DNA of 64,000 nt from Cellulomonas aerilata. GTDB taxonomy: Bacteria; Actinomycetota; Actinomycetes; Actinomycetales; Cellulomonadaceae. The notes beneath the pieces were generated by a model. It did not search any database. It saw only the letters and a program-made list of their open reading frames with translations, and had not been told where the DNA came from. Position 1 is the first letter of the stretch. Each line of letters opens with the position of its first letter. Of the stretch, positions 26,473 through 34,970 are shown one piece after another. The position numbers and the translations under genes are program-made. The stretch covers positions 186,001-250,000 of the forward strand of contig NZ_BJYY01000002.1 of NCBI RefSeq assembly GCF_007991755.1, given 5' to 3'.

Positions 26473-28008
26473 GTGAGAACGCACCGCGTCACCGTCCACC
26501 CCAGCGCCCGCCCGCTGCCGCGCGAGGAGCAGCTGGCGTGGCGGATCGCCGAGGTCGCGGCTGACCCGGTGCCGGTCGACGACGACGTGACGGAGATGGT
26601 CGTCAACCGGGTCATCGACAACGCCGCCGTCGCGACGGCGTCGCTGCTCCGGGCGCCGGTGGTCGCGGCACGCGCGCAGGCGCTGGCCCACCGGGCGTCA
26701 CCCGGCGCCGCCGTCCTGGGGGCGTCCGGCGCCGACCGGGTCAGCCCGGAGTGGGCGGCGTGGGCGAACGGCACCGCGGTCCGCGAGCTCGACTACCACG
26801 ACACCTTCCTCGCTGCGGAGTACTCCCACCCGGCCGACAACATCCCGCCCGTGCTGGCCGTCGCCCAGCACGCCGCGGTCCGCCGCGCCGCGCGCCCGCT
26901 GACCGGTGCGGACGTCGTGCGCGGCATCGCCACCGGGTACGAGATCCAGGTGGACCTGGCGCGTGCGATCAGCCTGCACCGCCACAAGATCGACCACGTC
27001 GCCCACCTCGGGCCGTCCGCCGCCGCCGGCATCGGCACGCTCCTCGGGCTCGACCCCGAGGTGATCTTCCACGCCGTCGGCCAGGCGCTGCACACCACCA
27101 CGGCCACCCGGCAGTCCCGCAAGGGCGCCATCTCGACGTGGAAGGCGTACGCCCCGGCGTTCGCCGGCAAGGTCGCCGTCGAGGCCGTGGACCGGGCGAT
27201 GCGCGGCCAGACGTCGCCCACCCCGATCTACGAGGGGGAGGACGGCGTCATCGCCCGGCTGCTGGACGGTCCCGACGCCGCCTACGACGTGCCGCTGCCG
27301 GGGCCGGGGGAAGGGAAGCGAGCCATCCTGTCCACGTACACCAAGGAGCACTCCGCCGAGTACCAGTCGCAGGCCCTGATCGACCTGGCGCGCCGGCTGC
27401 ACCGGACCCGCCCCGAGGTGGCCGACCCCGCGCGCGTCGCCTCGATCGTCCTCCACACCAGCCACCACACGCACCACGTCATCGGGTCCGGGGCGGGTGA
27501 CCCGCAGAAGTACGACCCGACGGCCTCCCGGGAGACCCTGGACCACTCGATCCCGTACATCATGGCGGTCGCCCTGCAGGACGGCGCCTGGCACCACGTC
27601 GCGTCCTACGAGCCGGCCCGGGCGGCCCGGCCGGACACCGTGGCGCTGTGGCGCACCATCACCACCGCGGAGGACCCCGAGTGGACCCGGCGCTACCACT
27701 CGACCGACCAGGCCGAGCAGGCGTTCGGCGGGCGCGTCGAGATCACCCTCGTCGACGGCACCCGGGTCGTGGAGGAGATCGCGGTCGCCGACGCGCACCC
27801 GCTCGGGGCCCGCCCGTTCGGTCGCGCGCAGTACGTCGAGAAGTTCCGGACGCTGGCCGACGGCGTGCTGGCGCCGGAGGAGGTCGAGCGCTTCCTCGAC
27901 GTCGCCCAGCGGCTGCCCGACCTGCGCCCGGACGAGCTCGGCGACCTCACGGTGGTCGCACCCCCCGCCCTGCTCACCGGCGTCACCACACCCGAGGGGA
28001 TCTTCTGA
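26473..28008 (+). CDS. prpD: 2-methylcitrate dehydratase PrpD
   Basis: The 511-residue protein is a MmgE/PrpD-family dehydratase: [53 protein letters not shown] and a C-terminal KFRTLADG. It dehydrates 2-methylcitrate to 2-methyl-cis-aconitate in propionyl-CoA breakdown. The GTG at 26473 has AGGAG at 26459-26463; an ATG at 26407 would add 22 Pro-rich residues without homology. Its stop overlaps the prpB start (TGATG). Confidence 0.9.
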   Translation: MRTHRVTVHPSARPLPREEQLAWRIAEVAADPVPVDDDVTEMVVNRVIDNAAVATASLLRAPVVAARAQALAHRASPGAAVLGASGADRVSPEWAAWANGTAVRELDYHDTFLAAEYSHPADNIPPVLAVAQHAAVRRAARPLTGADVVRGIATGYEIQVDLARAISLHRHKIDHVAHLGPSAAAGIGTLLGLDPEVIFHAVGQALHTTTATRQSRKGAISTWKAYAPAFAGKVAVEAVDRAMRGQTSPTPIYEGEDGVIARLLDGPDAAYDVPLPGPGEGKRAILSTYTKEHSAEYQSQALIDLARRLHRTRPEVADPARVASIVLHTSHHTHHVIGSGAGDPQKYDPTASRETLDHSIPYIMAVALQDGAWHHVASYEPARAARPDTVALWRTITTAEDPEWTRRYHSTDQAEQAFGGRVEITLVDGTRVVEEIAVADAHPLGARPFGRAQYVEKFRTLADGVLAPEEVERFLDVAQRLPDLRPDELGDLTVVAPPALLTGVTTPEGIF

Positions 28009-28934
28009 TGCTGTACGCCACCTCCACCGCCGCCCAGAAGCGGGCCACGCTGCGGTCCGGGCTCGCCGGCGGCGGGCTGCTGCGCTTCCCGGGGGCCTTC
28101 AACCCGCTGTCCGCCCGGCTCATCGAGGAGAAGGGCTTCGAGGGCGTGTACATCTCCGGGGCGGTGATCTCCGCCGACCTCGGGCTGCCCGACGTCGGGC
28201 TCACCACGGCGACCGAGGTCGCCACCCGCAGCCGGCAGATCGCCCGCATGACGGACCTGCCGGCGCTGGTGGACGCGGACACGGGCTTCGGCGAGCCGAT
28301 GAACGTGGCCCGCACCGTCCAGGAGCTCGAGGACGCCGGGGTGGCCGGCCTGCACATCGAGGACCAGGTCAACCCCAAGCGGTGCGGCCACCTCGACGGC
28401 AAGCAGGTCGTCGACACCGCCACGGCGGTCCAGCGCATCCGTGCCGCCGTGGACGCCCGCCGGGACCCGGACCTGCTCGTCATGGCCCGCACCGACGTCC
28501 GTGGGATCCACGGGCTCGACGCCGCGGTGGACCGCATCAAGGCCCTGGTCGACGCCGGCGCGGACGCCGTCTTCCCCGAGGCGATGTCCTTGCTGGCCGA
28601 GTTCGAGGCGGTCGCCTCCGCGGTCGACGTGCCGGTGCTCGCCAACATGACCGAGTTCGGCAGGTCCGACCTGTTCACCACCGACGAGCTCGCTGCCGCC
28701 GGCGTCCGCGTCGTCATCTACCCCGTCTCGCTCCTGCGGGTCGCGATGGGGGCCGCCGAGCGTGCGCTGGACACGCTCGTGGCCGAGGGGTCGCTGCAGT
28801 CGCAGGTCCCCGGCATGCAGACCCGCGGACGGCTCTACGAGCTCCTCGACTACCCCGCCTACACCCGCTTCGACAGCACCGTGTTCGACTTCACCCTCTC
28901 GGCCCAGCAGGGCCGGCGCGAAGGAGCGTCATGA
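28008..28934 (+). CDS. prpB: Methylisocitrate lyase PrpB
   Basis: The 308-residue protein belongs to the isocitrate lyase/PEP mutase superfamily. DADTGFG carries metal ligands and NPKRCGH the catalytic Cys126. It cleaves 2-methylisocitrate to pyruvate and succinate. Its ATG overlaps the prpD stop by one base, and its TGA overlaps the prpC start in ATGA, so prpDBC are translationally coupled. Confidence 0.92.
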   Translation: MLYATSTAAQKRATLRSGLAGGGLLRFPGAFNPLSARLIEEKGFEGVYISGAVISADLGLPDVGLTTATEVATRSRQIARMTDLPALVDADTGFGEPMNVARTVQELEDAGVAGLHIEDQVNPKRCGHLDGKQVVDTATAVQRIRAAVDARRDPDLLVMARTDVRGIHGLDAAVDRIKALVDAGADAVFPEAMSLLAEFEAVASAVDVPVLANMTEFGRSDLFTTDELAAAGVRVVIYPVSLLRVAMGAAERALDTLVAEGSLQSQVPGMQTRGRLYELLDYPAYTRFDSTVFDFTLSAQQGRREGAS

Positions 28935-30085
28935 GCCAGGCCCAGGAGCGGACGACGTCGTCCGCCGCAGCGGCGGCGCCCGAGATCCACAAGGGCCTCG
29001 CCGGCGTGGTCGCCGACACCACGGCGATCTCCAAGGTGAACCCCGACACCAACTCCCTGCTCTACCGCGGCTACCCGGTCCAGGAGCTGGCCGCCGGCTG
29101 CACGTTCGAGCAGGTCGCGTACCTGCTCTGGCACGGCGAGCTGCCCACCGACGCGCAGCTGACCGAGCTCGAGGAGACCGGCCGCGCGCAGCGGGCGCTC
29201 GCACCCCAGGTGCGGGCGGCGATCGACCTCGTGCCGACCACCGCCCACCCGATGGACGTGCTGCGCACCGCGGTGAGCGTCATCGGGGCGTCCGACCCGA
29301 CCGCCGCCGACGCCCGCCCCGAGGCCGACCTCGCGAAGTCGGTCCGGCTGCTCGCCCAGGTCCCCGCGGTGATCGCCTACGACCAGCGGCGCCGGCGCGG
29401 GCAGGACCCGGTCGAGCCGCGGTCGGACCTGGGCTACGTGGAGAACTTCCTGCACATGACCTTCGGCGAGGTGCCCGACGACGTCGTGGTCGACGCCTTC
29501 CGGGTCTCGCTGATCCTCTACGCCGAGCACTCGTTCAACGCCTCGACGTTCACCGCCCGGGTCATCACCTCGACCAGGGCGGACCTGTACTCAGCCGTCG
29601 TCGGTGCCGTCGGAGCGCTCAAGGGACCGCTGCACGGCGGTGCCAACGAGGCCGTCATGCAGATGTTCGCCGAGATCGGCGACGCCGACCACGCGGAGGC
29701 CTGGCTGCGGGACGCGCTCGCGGCCCGGCGCACGATCATGGGCTTCGGGCACCGCGTCTACAAGCACGGGGACTCCCGCGTGCCCACCATGAAGGCGTCG
29801 CTCGACCGGCTCGTCGACCACTACGGGCGGCCGGACCTCGCCGCGCTCTACGACCGGCTGGAGGCGGCGATGCGCGCCGCGAAGGGCATCGAGCCGAATC
29901 TCGACTACCCGTCCGGCCCCGCGTACCACCTCATGGGCTTCGACACCCCGACCTTCACCCCTCTGTTCGTCGCGGCGCGCATCACCGGGTGGACGGCCCA
30001 CGTCATGGAGCAGGCCGCCGCGAACTCGCTGATCCGGCCGCTGTCGGCCTACAGCGGTCCACCGGAGCGGCACCTGCAGGGGTGA
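28931..30085 (+). CDS. prpC: 2-methylcitrate synthase PrpC
   Basis: The 384-residue citrate synthase-family enzyme has HGGANEAVMQM, GFGHRVYKHGDSR and PNLDYPSGPAYHLMGF, covering the catalytic His and CoA-binding parts. Placement after prpD and prpB makes 2-methylcitrate synthase (propionyl-CoA plus oxaloacetate) the preferred call over ordinary citrate synthase. The N-terminal 25 residues (QAQERTTSSAAAAAP) are low complexity. It is the last gene of the prp operon. Confidence 0.9.
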   Translation: MSQAQERTTSSAAAAAPEIHKGLAGVVADTTAISKVNPDTNSLLYRGYPVQELAAGCTFEQVAYLLWHGELPTDAQLTELEETGRAQRALAPQVRAAIDLVPTTAHPMDVLRTAVSVIGASDPTAADARPEADLAKSVRLLAQVPAVIAYDQRRRRGQDPVEPRSDLGYVENFLHMTFGEVPDDVVVDAFRVSLILYAEHSFNASTFTARVITSTRADLYSAVVGAVGALKGPLHGGANEAVMQMFAEIGDADHAEAWLRDALAARRTIMGFGHRVYKHGDSRVPTMKASLDRLVDHYGRPDLAALYDRLEAAMRAAKGIEPNLDYPSGPAYHLMGFDTPTFTPLFVAARITGWTAHVMEQAAANSLIRPLSAYSGPPERHLQG

Positions 30086-30189
30086 CGGACGGCGGCCGGC
30101 ACGCGCGAGCCGGGCGGCCACCTCGCAGCGCACCCCTGCGACCTGCGGGAACGTTGCCACCGGCGGCGTCGCGGTGGTAGTCCTGACGC

Positions 30190-31641
30190 ATGGCAGCCGT
30201 CGAGGGTCGCTCAGGTTCGTCCACGGGCGTCTCCGCCGCCGACGCCTTCCCCACCCGGGTCCTGCCCCGACCCGAGGTACGGGACCTGCCGGAGGCTCCG
30301 GCGAGGTACCGCAAGCTCATCGGCCCCGGGATCGTCGCCGCCGGCGTCGGGCTGGCGTCCGGCGAGTTCATCCTGTTCCCCTACATCGCCTCCCAGGTCG
30401 GGCTGGTCTTCGTCTGGGCGGCGCTGGTCGGCCTGGTCACGCAGTACTTCATCAACCTCGAGATCGAGCGCTACACGCTCGCGACGGGGGAGACGGCGCT
30501 GACCGGGTTCAGCCGCTACTGGCGGCACTGGGGCCTGGTGTTCGCGATCCTCACTTACTGCGCCAACCTGTGGCCGGGGTGGGCGACCAGCAGCGCGACG
30601 CTGGCGTCCTACATCTTCGGCGGGACGCCGCGCTACATCGCGATCGGGATGCTGCTCGCCATCGGGCTGATCCTCACGCTGGCCCCGGTGGTGTACGTGG
30701 CCCTGGAGAGGGCGCAGATGCTGAAGGTGGCCGCCGTGCTGCTGCTGTTCGGCGTCGGTGCCGTCGTCGCCGTGGGCGCCGACGCCTGGGCCGACGCGCC
30801 GCAGATCGTCACCCGCCCCGGGATCCCGGTCGAGGCGCTCGGGTTCGCGACGCTGCTCGGTGCTCTCGCGTTCGCCGGTGCCGGCGGCGGGCAGAACCTC
30901 GTCCAGGCGAACTGGATCCGGGACAAGGGCTTCGGCATGGGCGCCTACGTCCCACGCCTGGTCAGCCCCATCACCGGCCAGCCCGAGGCGGCGCCGTCCA
31001 CCGGCTACGTGTTCGAGCCGACCGAGCCGAACATGTCGGCGTGGCGCGGGTGGTGGAGGTTCGCCAACATCGAGCAGGCCGTCACGTTCGTCCTCATCAC
31101 GTTCGTGACGATCCTGTTCACCTCGCTGCTGGCCTACTCGACGGTGTTCGGGCGCGAGGGGCTGGCCAGCGACATCAGCTTCATCCAGACCGAGGGCGAG
31201 GTGCTGGCCGAGCGGGTCGCGCCGTGGTTCAAGTACTTCTTCTGGGTCATCGGCTCGTTCTCGCTGTTCGCGGCGGCGCTGGGCATCGTGGACTACACCA
31301 GCCGGCTGGCGGCCGACGTCATCAAGACGAGCTACCGGCGCAGCGGGAACGAGTCGGCGATGTACGCGGTCCTGGTCTGGGGCCTGATCGCGGTCGGCAT
31401 CGTCGTGCTGCTGCTGGGCTTCGACCAGCCGATCGTCCTGCTGGTGATCGCCGCCGTGGTCGGCGGGTTCATGATGTTCATCTACTCCGGGCTCCTCATC
31501 GTCATCAACCGCAGGACCCTGCCGGCGCCGATCCGCATCCGTGGCCTGCGGCTGGCCATGCTGGTGTGGGCGATCCTGCTGTTCGGCACGCTGTCGGTGC
31601 TGACGATCCAGGCGCAGATCACGCGGCTGCTCGAGGGCTGA
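30190..31641 (+). CDS. Nramp-related membrane transporter
   Basis: The 483-residue protein has about eleven hydrophobic helices and the general Nramp/APC layout, starting with GPGIVAAGVGLASGEF. The metal-binding DPGN of true Nramp proteins in the first helix is replaced by GLASGEF, and the helix-6 MPH motif by a Gly-rich AGAGGGQN. The substrate may therefore not be Mn or Fe. It lies 104 bp after prpC on the same strand, so a role with propionate-derived compounds is possible but unproven. Confidence 0.75.
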   Translation: MAAVEGRSGSSTGVSAADAFPTRVLPRPEVRDLPEAPARYRKLIGPGIVAAGVGLASGEFILFPYIASQVGLVFVWAALVGLVTQYFINLEIERYTLATGETALTGFSRYWRHWGLVFAILTYCANLWPGWATSSATLASYIFGGTPRYIAIGMLLAIGLILTLAPVVYVALERAQMLKVAAVLLLFGVGAVVAVGADAWADAPQIVTRPGIPVEALGFATLLGALAFAGAGGGQNLVQANWIRDKGFGMGAYVPRLVSPITGQPEAAPSTGYVFEPTEPNMSAWRGWWRFANIEQAVTFVLITFVTILFTSLLAYSTVFGREGLASDISFIQTEGEVLAERVAPWFKYFFWVIGSFSLFAAALGIVDYTSRLAADVIKTSYRRSGNESAMYAVLVWGLIAVGIVVLLLGFDQPIVLLVIAAVVGGFMMFIYSGLLIVINRRTLPAPIRIRGLRLAMLVWAILLFGTLSVLTIQAQITRLLEG

Positions 31642-31645
31642 GCCG

Positions 31646-32140
31646 GTGAGCGAGCGCATGGCACCGGATCTCACGCGCTTCGTCGCGGCCCAGGACGACG
31701 GCGGCACCCTCGCGGCTGCGCTGGCGGAGCTGCGCGCGGGACGCAAGCGCAGCCACTGGATGTGGTTCGTCTTCCCTCAGCTCCGCGGGCTCGGCCGCAG
31801 CCAGACGGCGCAGCTCTACGGCATCGACGGCCGGGAGCAGGCGCGGGACTACCTGCACGACGCCGTGCTGGGACCGCGGCTGCGCGAGTGCGCCCGCGCG
31901 CTGCTCGACCTGCCCGGTGACGACCCGGTCGCGGTGCTCGGCGGGGTCGACGCCCAGAAGCTGCGCTCGTCGATGACGCTGTTCGCGCACGCCGCCGACA
32001 CGGACGCCGACACCACCGACACCGCCGACGCGGACGCCGACGACCGGGCGCTGTTCGTCGCCGTGCTGGACCGGTACTTCCACGGCGTCGAGGACGAGGC
32101 GACGGTGCGTCTGCTGGCGGCCGGCGGCTCCGCGAGCTGA
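31646..32140 (+). CDS. DUF1810 family protein
   Basis: The 164-residue protein matches DUF1810: DLTRFVAAQDD at the start, AGRKRSHWMWFVFPQLRGLGRS, and DAQKLRSSMTLF. The usual family length is about 140; a loop rich in Asp/Thr/Ala (ADTDADTTDTADADADD) is inserted before the last helix. Function is unknown. It begins 4 bp after the transporter stop and is probably co-transcribed. Confidence 0.82.
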   Translation: MSERMAPDLTRFVAAQDDGGTLAAALAELRAGRKRSHWMWFVFPQLRGLGRSQTAQLYGIDGREQARDYLHDAVLGPRLRECARALLDLPGDDPVAVLGGVDAQKLRSSMTLFAHAADTDADTTDTADADADDRALFVAVLDRYFHGVEDEATVRLLAAGGSAS

Positions 32141-32158
32141 TCGACCTCTCGGGCTCCG

Positions 32159-32174
32159 GGCCCGCGAGCGGGCC
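32159..32174. terminator. Hairpin between convergent genes
   Basis: GGCCCGC and GCGGGCC form a perfect 7-bp stem in the 50-bp gap between the converging DUF1810 and LysG genes. There is no U-run. A GC-hairpin terminator is inferred from position. Confidence 0.4.
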
Positions 32175-32190
32175 GCCCGTCAGGCCGCCG

Positions 32191-33078
32191 TCAGGGCGCC
32201 AGGTGCCGGCGCGCGGCGGCGGTCACGGCGGCGGCCACGCGGTCCAGCGACGGCGACCTGAGCTTCCACTGCTGCCAGTGCAGGGTGACGTCGATCGCGC
32301 CGGACGGGTCGAGGACGACCAGGTCGCCGTCGGCCTCGAGCCGGCCGCTCTGCAGGTCGGGCAGCATCCCCCACCCCAGCCCGAGGCGGACGGCGGTGAG
32401 GAAGTCCGCCGACGCCGGGACGTAGTGCGTCGGAGGCCGTCGTCCTCCGGGCAGGCGCCCGCGCAGGTACCGGTGCTGCAGGTCGTCCTTGCGGTCGAAC
32501 ACCACCACGGGCGCGTCGGCCAGCGCGTCGGCGGTGGGGCCGTGCGGGAACCAGCGTGCGGCGCTCGTGGCGGCGGCCATCGGCCGGTACCGCATGGTCC
32601 CGAGCCGGGTGACCGAGCAGCCGGCCACCGGGTCCGGGTCGGTGGTGATCGCGGCCACGACGGTCCCCGACCGCAGCAGCGCGGCGGTGTGCTCTTCGTC
32701 GTCGCGGTGGAGGTCGAAGGCGACCGTCCCCGCCAGCGGCACCAGCGCGGGCAGCACCCAGGTGGCCAGGGAGTCGGCGTTGACGGCGACGGGGAGCGTC
32801 CGGGCGCCCGTCGACGCCGGACCGGCGTCGAGCTCGGCGAGCGTGTCCCCGGCCAGCAGGTCGATCTGCCGGGCGAGGCGGAGCAGCGCCTCGCCGGACT
32901 CGGTGGGCCGCACGGGCTTGCTGCGCACGAGCAGCACCCGCCCGGTCGCCACCTCCAGGGCGCGCAGACGCTGGCTGACGGCCGACGGCGTCACGTGCAG
33001 CGCTCGCGCGGCGGCCTCGAGGGTGCCCTCGGTGACCGCGGCGCTCAGCGCCCGGAGCTGGGCCAGGTCGAGGTCCAT
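32191..33078 (-). CDS. lysG: LysG/ArgP-type LysR regulator
   Basis: The 295-residue LysR protein carries the DNA-binding helix AARALHVTPSAVSQRLRALE, as in ArgP/LysG, and the effector domain (about 90-290) with NADSLATWVLPAL typical of that branch. LysG proteins activate lysE when lysine or arginine accumulates. The divergent lysE gene 70 bp away supports this role. A partly symmetric AGAAAG...TTCTCT site lies between them at about 33102-33120. Confidence 0.88.
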   Translation of the reverse strand: MDLDLAQLRALSAAVTEGTLEAAARALHVTPSAVSQRLRALEVATGRVLLVRSKPVRPTESGEALLRLARQIDLLAGDTLAELDAGPASTGARTLPVAVNADSLATWVLPALVPLAGTVAFDLHRDDEEHTAALLRSGTVVAAITTDPDPVAGCSVTRLGTMRYRPMAAATSAARWFPHGPTADALADAPVVVFDRKDDLQHRYLRGRLPGGRRPPTHYVPASADFLTAVRLGLGWGMLPDLQSGRLEADGDLVVLDPSGAIDVTLHWQQWKLRSPSLDRVAAAVTAAARRHLAP

Positions 33079-33149
33079 GGACAGCCACGCTAACGCCCGT
33101 GCAGAAAGATGAGCTTCTCTTCGGGCTGCGAGCTGCCTACGGTCGCCGG

Positions 33150-33767
33150 GTGCCCCATCTCCTCGCCGCCCTGTCCGGCCTCGGCCTCGGCCTCTCCCTC
33201 ATCGTGGCCATCGGGTCGCAGAACGCGTTCGTGCTCCGGCAGGGCCTGCGGCGCCAGCGGGTCGGCGCCGTCGTGCTGGTCTGCGTGGTCTCCGACGTCG
33301 TGCTCATCGCCGCCGGGGTGGCTGGTGCCGGCGCGGTGGTGCAGAGCAGGCCAGGTCTGCTGGACGCCGTCCGGCTCGCCGGGGCGGTCTTCCTCGCCGG
33401 GTACGGCGTGCTGGCCGCCCGCCGCGCGATGCGCCCGCAGACGCTCGACGCGCGGGACGGCCTCGCGGCACCGGCGTCCGTCGCGGCGACGGTGGGCACC
33501 GCGCTGGCGCTGACCTGGCTGAACCCGCACGTCTACCTCGACACCGTCGTGCTGCTCGGCTCGATCGCGCAGAGCCACCCGGGTCGGCAGTGGTGGTTCG
33601 CGGCCGGGGCTGCCGTCGGCAGCGTCGTGTGGTTCACCGCGCTGGGCTACGGCGCCGCCCTGCTCCGCCCGCTGTTCGCGACGCCGCGCGCGTGGCGCGT
33701 GCTGGACTCGGCGATCGCCGTGGTCATGCTCGCCCTGGCGGTCTCGCTCGTGCTGTCCACCGTGTGA
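33150..33767 (+). CDS. lysE: LysE-family amino acid exporter
   Basis: The 205-residue protein has six hydrophobic helices and LysE signatures: GLSLIVAIGSQNAFVLRQG in the first helix region and ALTWLNPHVYLDTVVLLGS in the middle. It should export basic amino acids. The GTG at 33150 gives the usual LysE length; upstream in-frame codons would add a non-homologous stretch. Divergent from lysG. Confidence 0.88.
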   Translation: MPHLLAALSGLGLGLSLIVAIGSQNAFVLRQGLRRQRVGAVVLVCVVSDVVLIAAGVAGAGAVVQSRPGLLDAVRLAGAVFLAGYGVLAARRAMRPQTLDARDGLAAPASVAATVGTALALTWLNPHVYLDTVVLLGSIAQSHPGRQWWFAAGAAVGSVVWFTALGYGAALLRPLFATPRAWRVLDSAIAVVMLALAVSLVLSTV

Positions 33768-33887
33768 TCGGACGCAGGGCCCCGTCCGCGCCGGGTCCCG
33801 CCGGGGGCCATGGCGTCCGGTACGTCGGGCGGCGTAGCGTCGCACACGCGGTGACCACGCGGACGACACGGGACTGGGTGAGCAGCG

Positions 33888-34292
33888 ATGAGCATGATGG
33901 CGGACATGATGAGGTCCATGCCGATGCCGGAGACCACGGGCATGGACATGTCGATGATGCAGCCGTGCGTGGAGGCGTGCTCGGCGGCGTCGATGGCGGC
34001 GACCATGTGTGCGGACGCCGACAGCGGCGAGGGGATGGGCCGATGTGCGTCCCTGTGCATGAGCACCGCCGACATGGCGATGACCATGATGCGGATGATG
34101 CTGCGGCCGGCCGGCTACGACATGACGGCCATGACCGCGATGATGACGGCCTGCATGGCGATGGGTGAGGCCTGCGCGGCGGAGTGCGGCCGGCACGCCG
34201 AGATGTCCGAGCACTGCCGGATCTGCGCGTCCGCGTGCACCGCCATGGTGGACGCCTGCCGGACCGCGATGTCCATGATGCCCAGCGCCTAG
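33888..34292 (+). CDS. Met/Cys-rich copper-storage-like four-helix protein
   Basis: The 134-residue protein contains about 12 Cys and some 32 Met. The Cys are spaced CxxxC or CxxC along predicted helices (QPCVEACS, GRCASLCM, GEACAAEC, HCRICASACTAM), as in copper-storage proteins (Csp) and four-helix DUF326 proteins that load many Cu(I) ions into a helix bundle. No signal peptide is visible, so it would be a cytosolic Csp3-like store. The first 25 residues are a Met-rich tail (MSMMADMMRSMPMP) that could bind Cu(I) too. Its TAG overlaps the stop of the converging gene in a CTAG. Confidence 0.72.
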   Translation: MSMMADMMRSMPMPETTGMDMSMMQPCVEACSAASMAATMCADADSGEGMGRCASLCMSTADMAMTMMRMMLRPAGYDMTAMTAMMTACMAMGEACAAECGRHAEMSEHCRICASACTAMVDACRTAMSMMPSA

Positions 34293-34579
34293 CCCTCCGG
34301 GGCCACGCCCGACGACCCGCCCGCGTCGTCGGGGACCGGGCGCGCGGAGTACCACGCGCCCGCGGCCGCGACCAGCTCGGCGACGGGGTGCACCGCGACG
34401 GGCTCGCCCACGGCGGGCGCTGCCCGCGTCGCGAACGTCTGCAGGCCGCCGTCGAGCAGGGCGACGGTCGTCGTCCCCCGGTCGGAGGCGGCGACCAGGC
34501 CGTCGCGCCACGCGCTCGGGGAGGCGGTGGCGACGGCTGCCTGGATGGGGAGGACGTCGAACAGGGGGCGCTGGGACAC
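34289..34579 (-). CDS. Unknown 96-residue protein
   Basis: The product is small and soluble, with strand-rich TTVALLDGGLQTF and a helical HPVAELVAAAGAWYSAR. No family is recognised. The ATG at 34579 has GAGGAA upstream on the minus strand. It converges with the copper-storage-like gene, and the two stop codons share the palindrome CTAG at 34289-34292. Confidence 0.5.
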   Translation of the reverse strand: MSQRPLFDVLPIQAAVATASPSAWRDGLVAASDRGTTTVALLDGGLQTFATRAAPAVGEPVAVHPVAELVAAAGAWYSARPVPDDAGGSSGVAPEG

Positions 34580-34970
34580 GTCGGTTCCTCGGCGTTCGGT
34601 GGTGCGGTGTCGGGTGGGCCGGCGCCGGCAGCCCTGCTGCGGTGCCGGGTACGTCGCGGTGCGACGGACGGGTCCCGCACCCCCGGACCAGGCGTCACGC
34701 CTGCGGGGAGCTGCTCTCGGGCTGCGGGGACCGGGACGAGCGGGTCGTCAGCGACACATTCGACACAGGCACCGGCGCGCCGACATCGCGTCAGAGCCCA
34801 CCACGAGCGTGGTGGGGGTCGCGGGCCGGGCCGAGGACATGCGCCGAGTCTGCGCGCGCGTCCACATGCTGTCAACGCATCTCGCATGGCGGATGGGCTG
34901 ATCGTGCGAGGTGCGGCGGGGGCGTCCGGGAGGTGTACCCACGCCGGTGGACGCGCGGCAGCGCCCCGCG
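34580..34970. other. 391-bp gene-free stretch
   Basis: No supported gene is seen. It holds the promoter side of the 96-residue gene and the downstream side of the PQQ-repeat gene, and a clear hairpin at 34797-34816. Confidence 0.45.
34797..34816. terminator. Hairpin downstream of PQQ-repeat gene
   Basis: CCCACCAC and GTGGTGGG form a perfect 8-bp stem with a GAGC loop. It lies about 155 bp downstream of the minus-strand PQQ-repeat gene. No U-run follows, so a terminator is only probable. Confidence 0.4.

Noticed and set aside
30086-30189. Riboswitch ahead of the Nramp-like gene
   Set aside because: The gap is only 104 bp and I see no conserved riboswitch core, only a short GC hairpin near the start.
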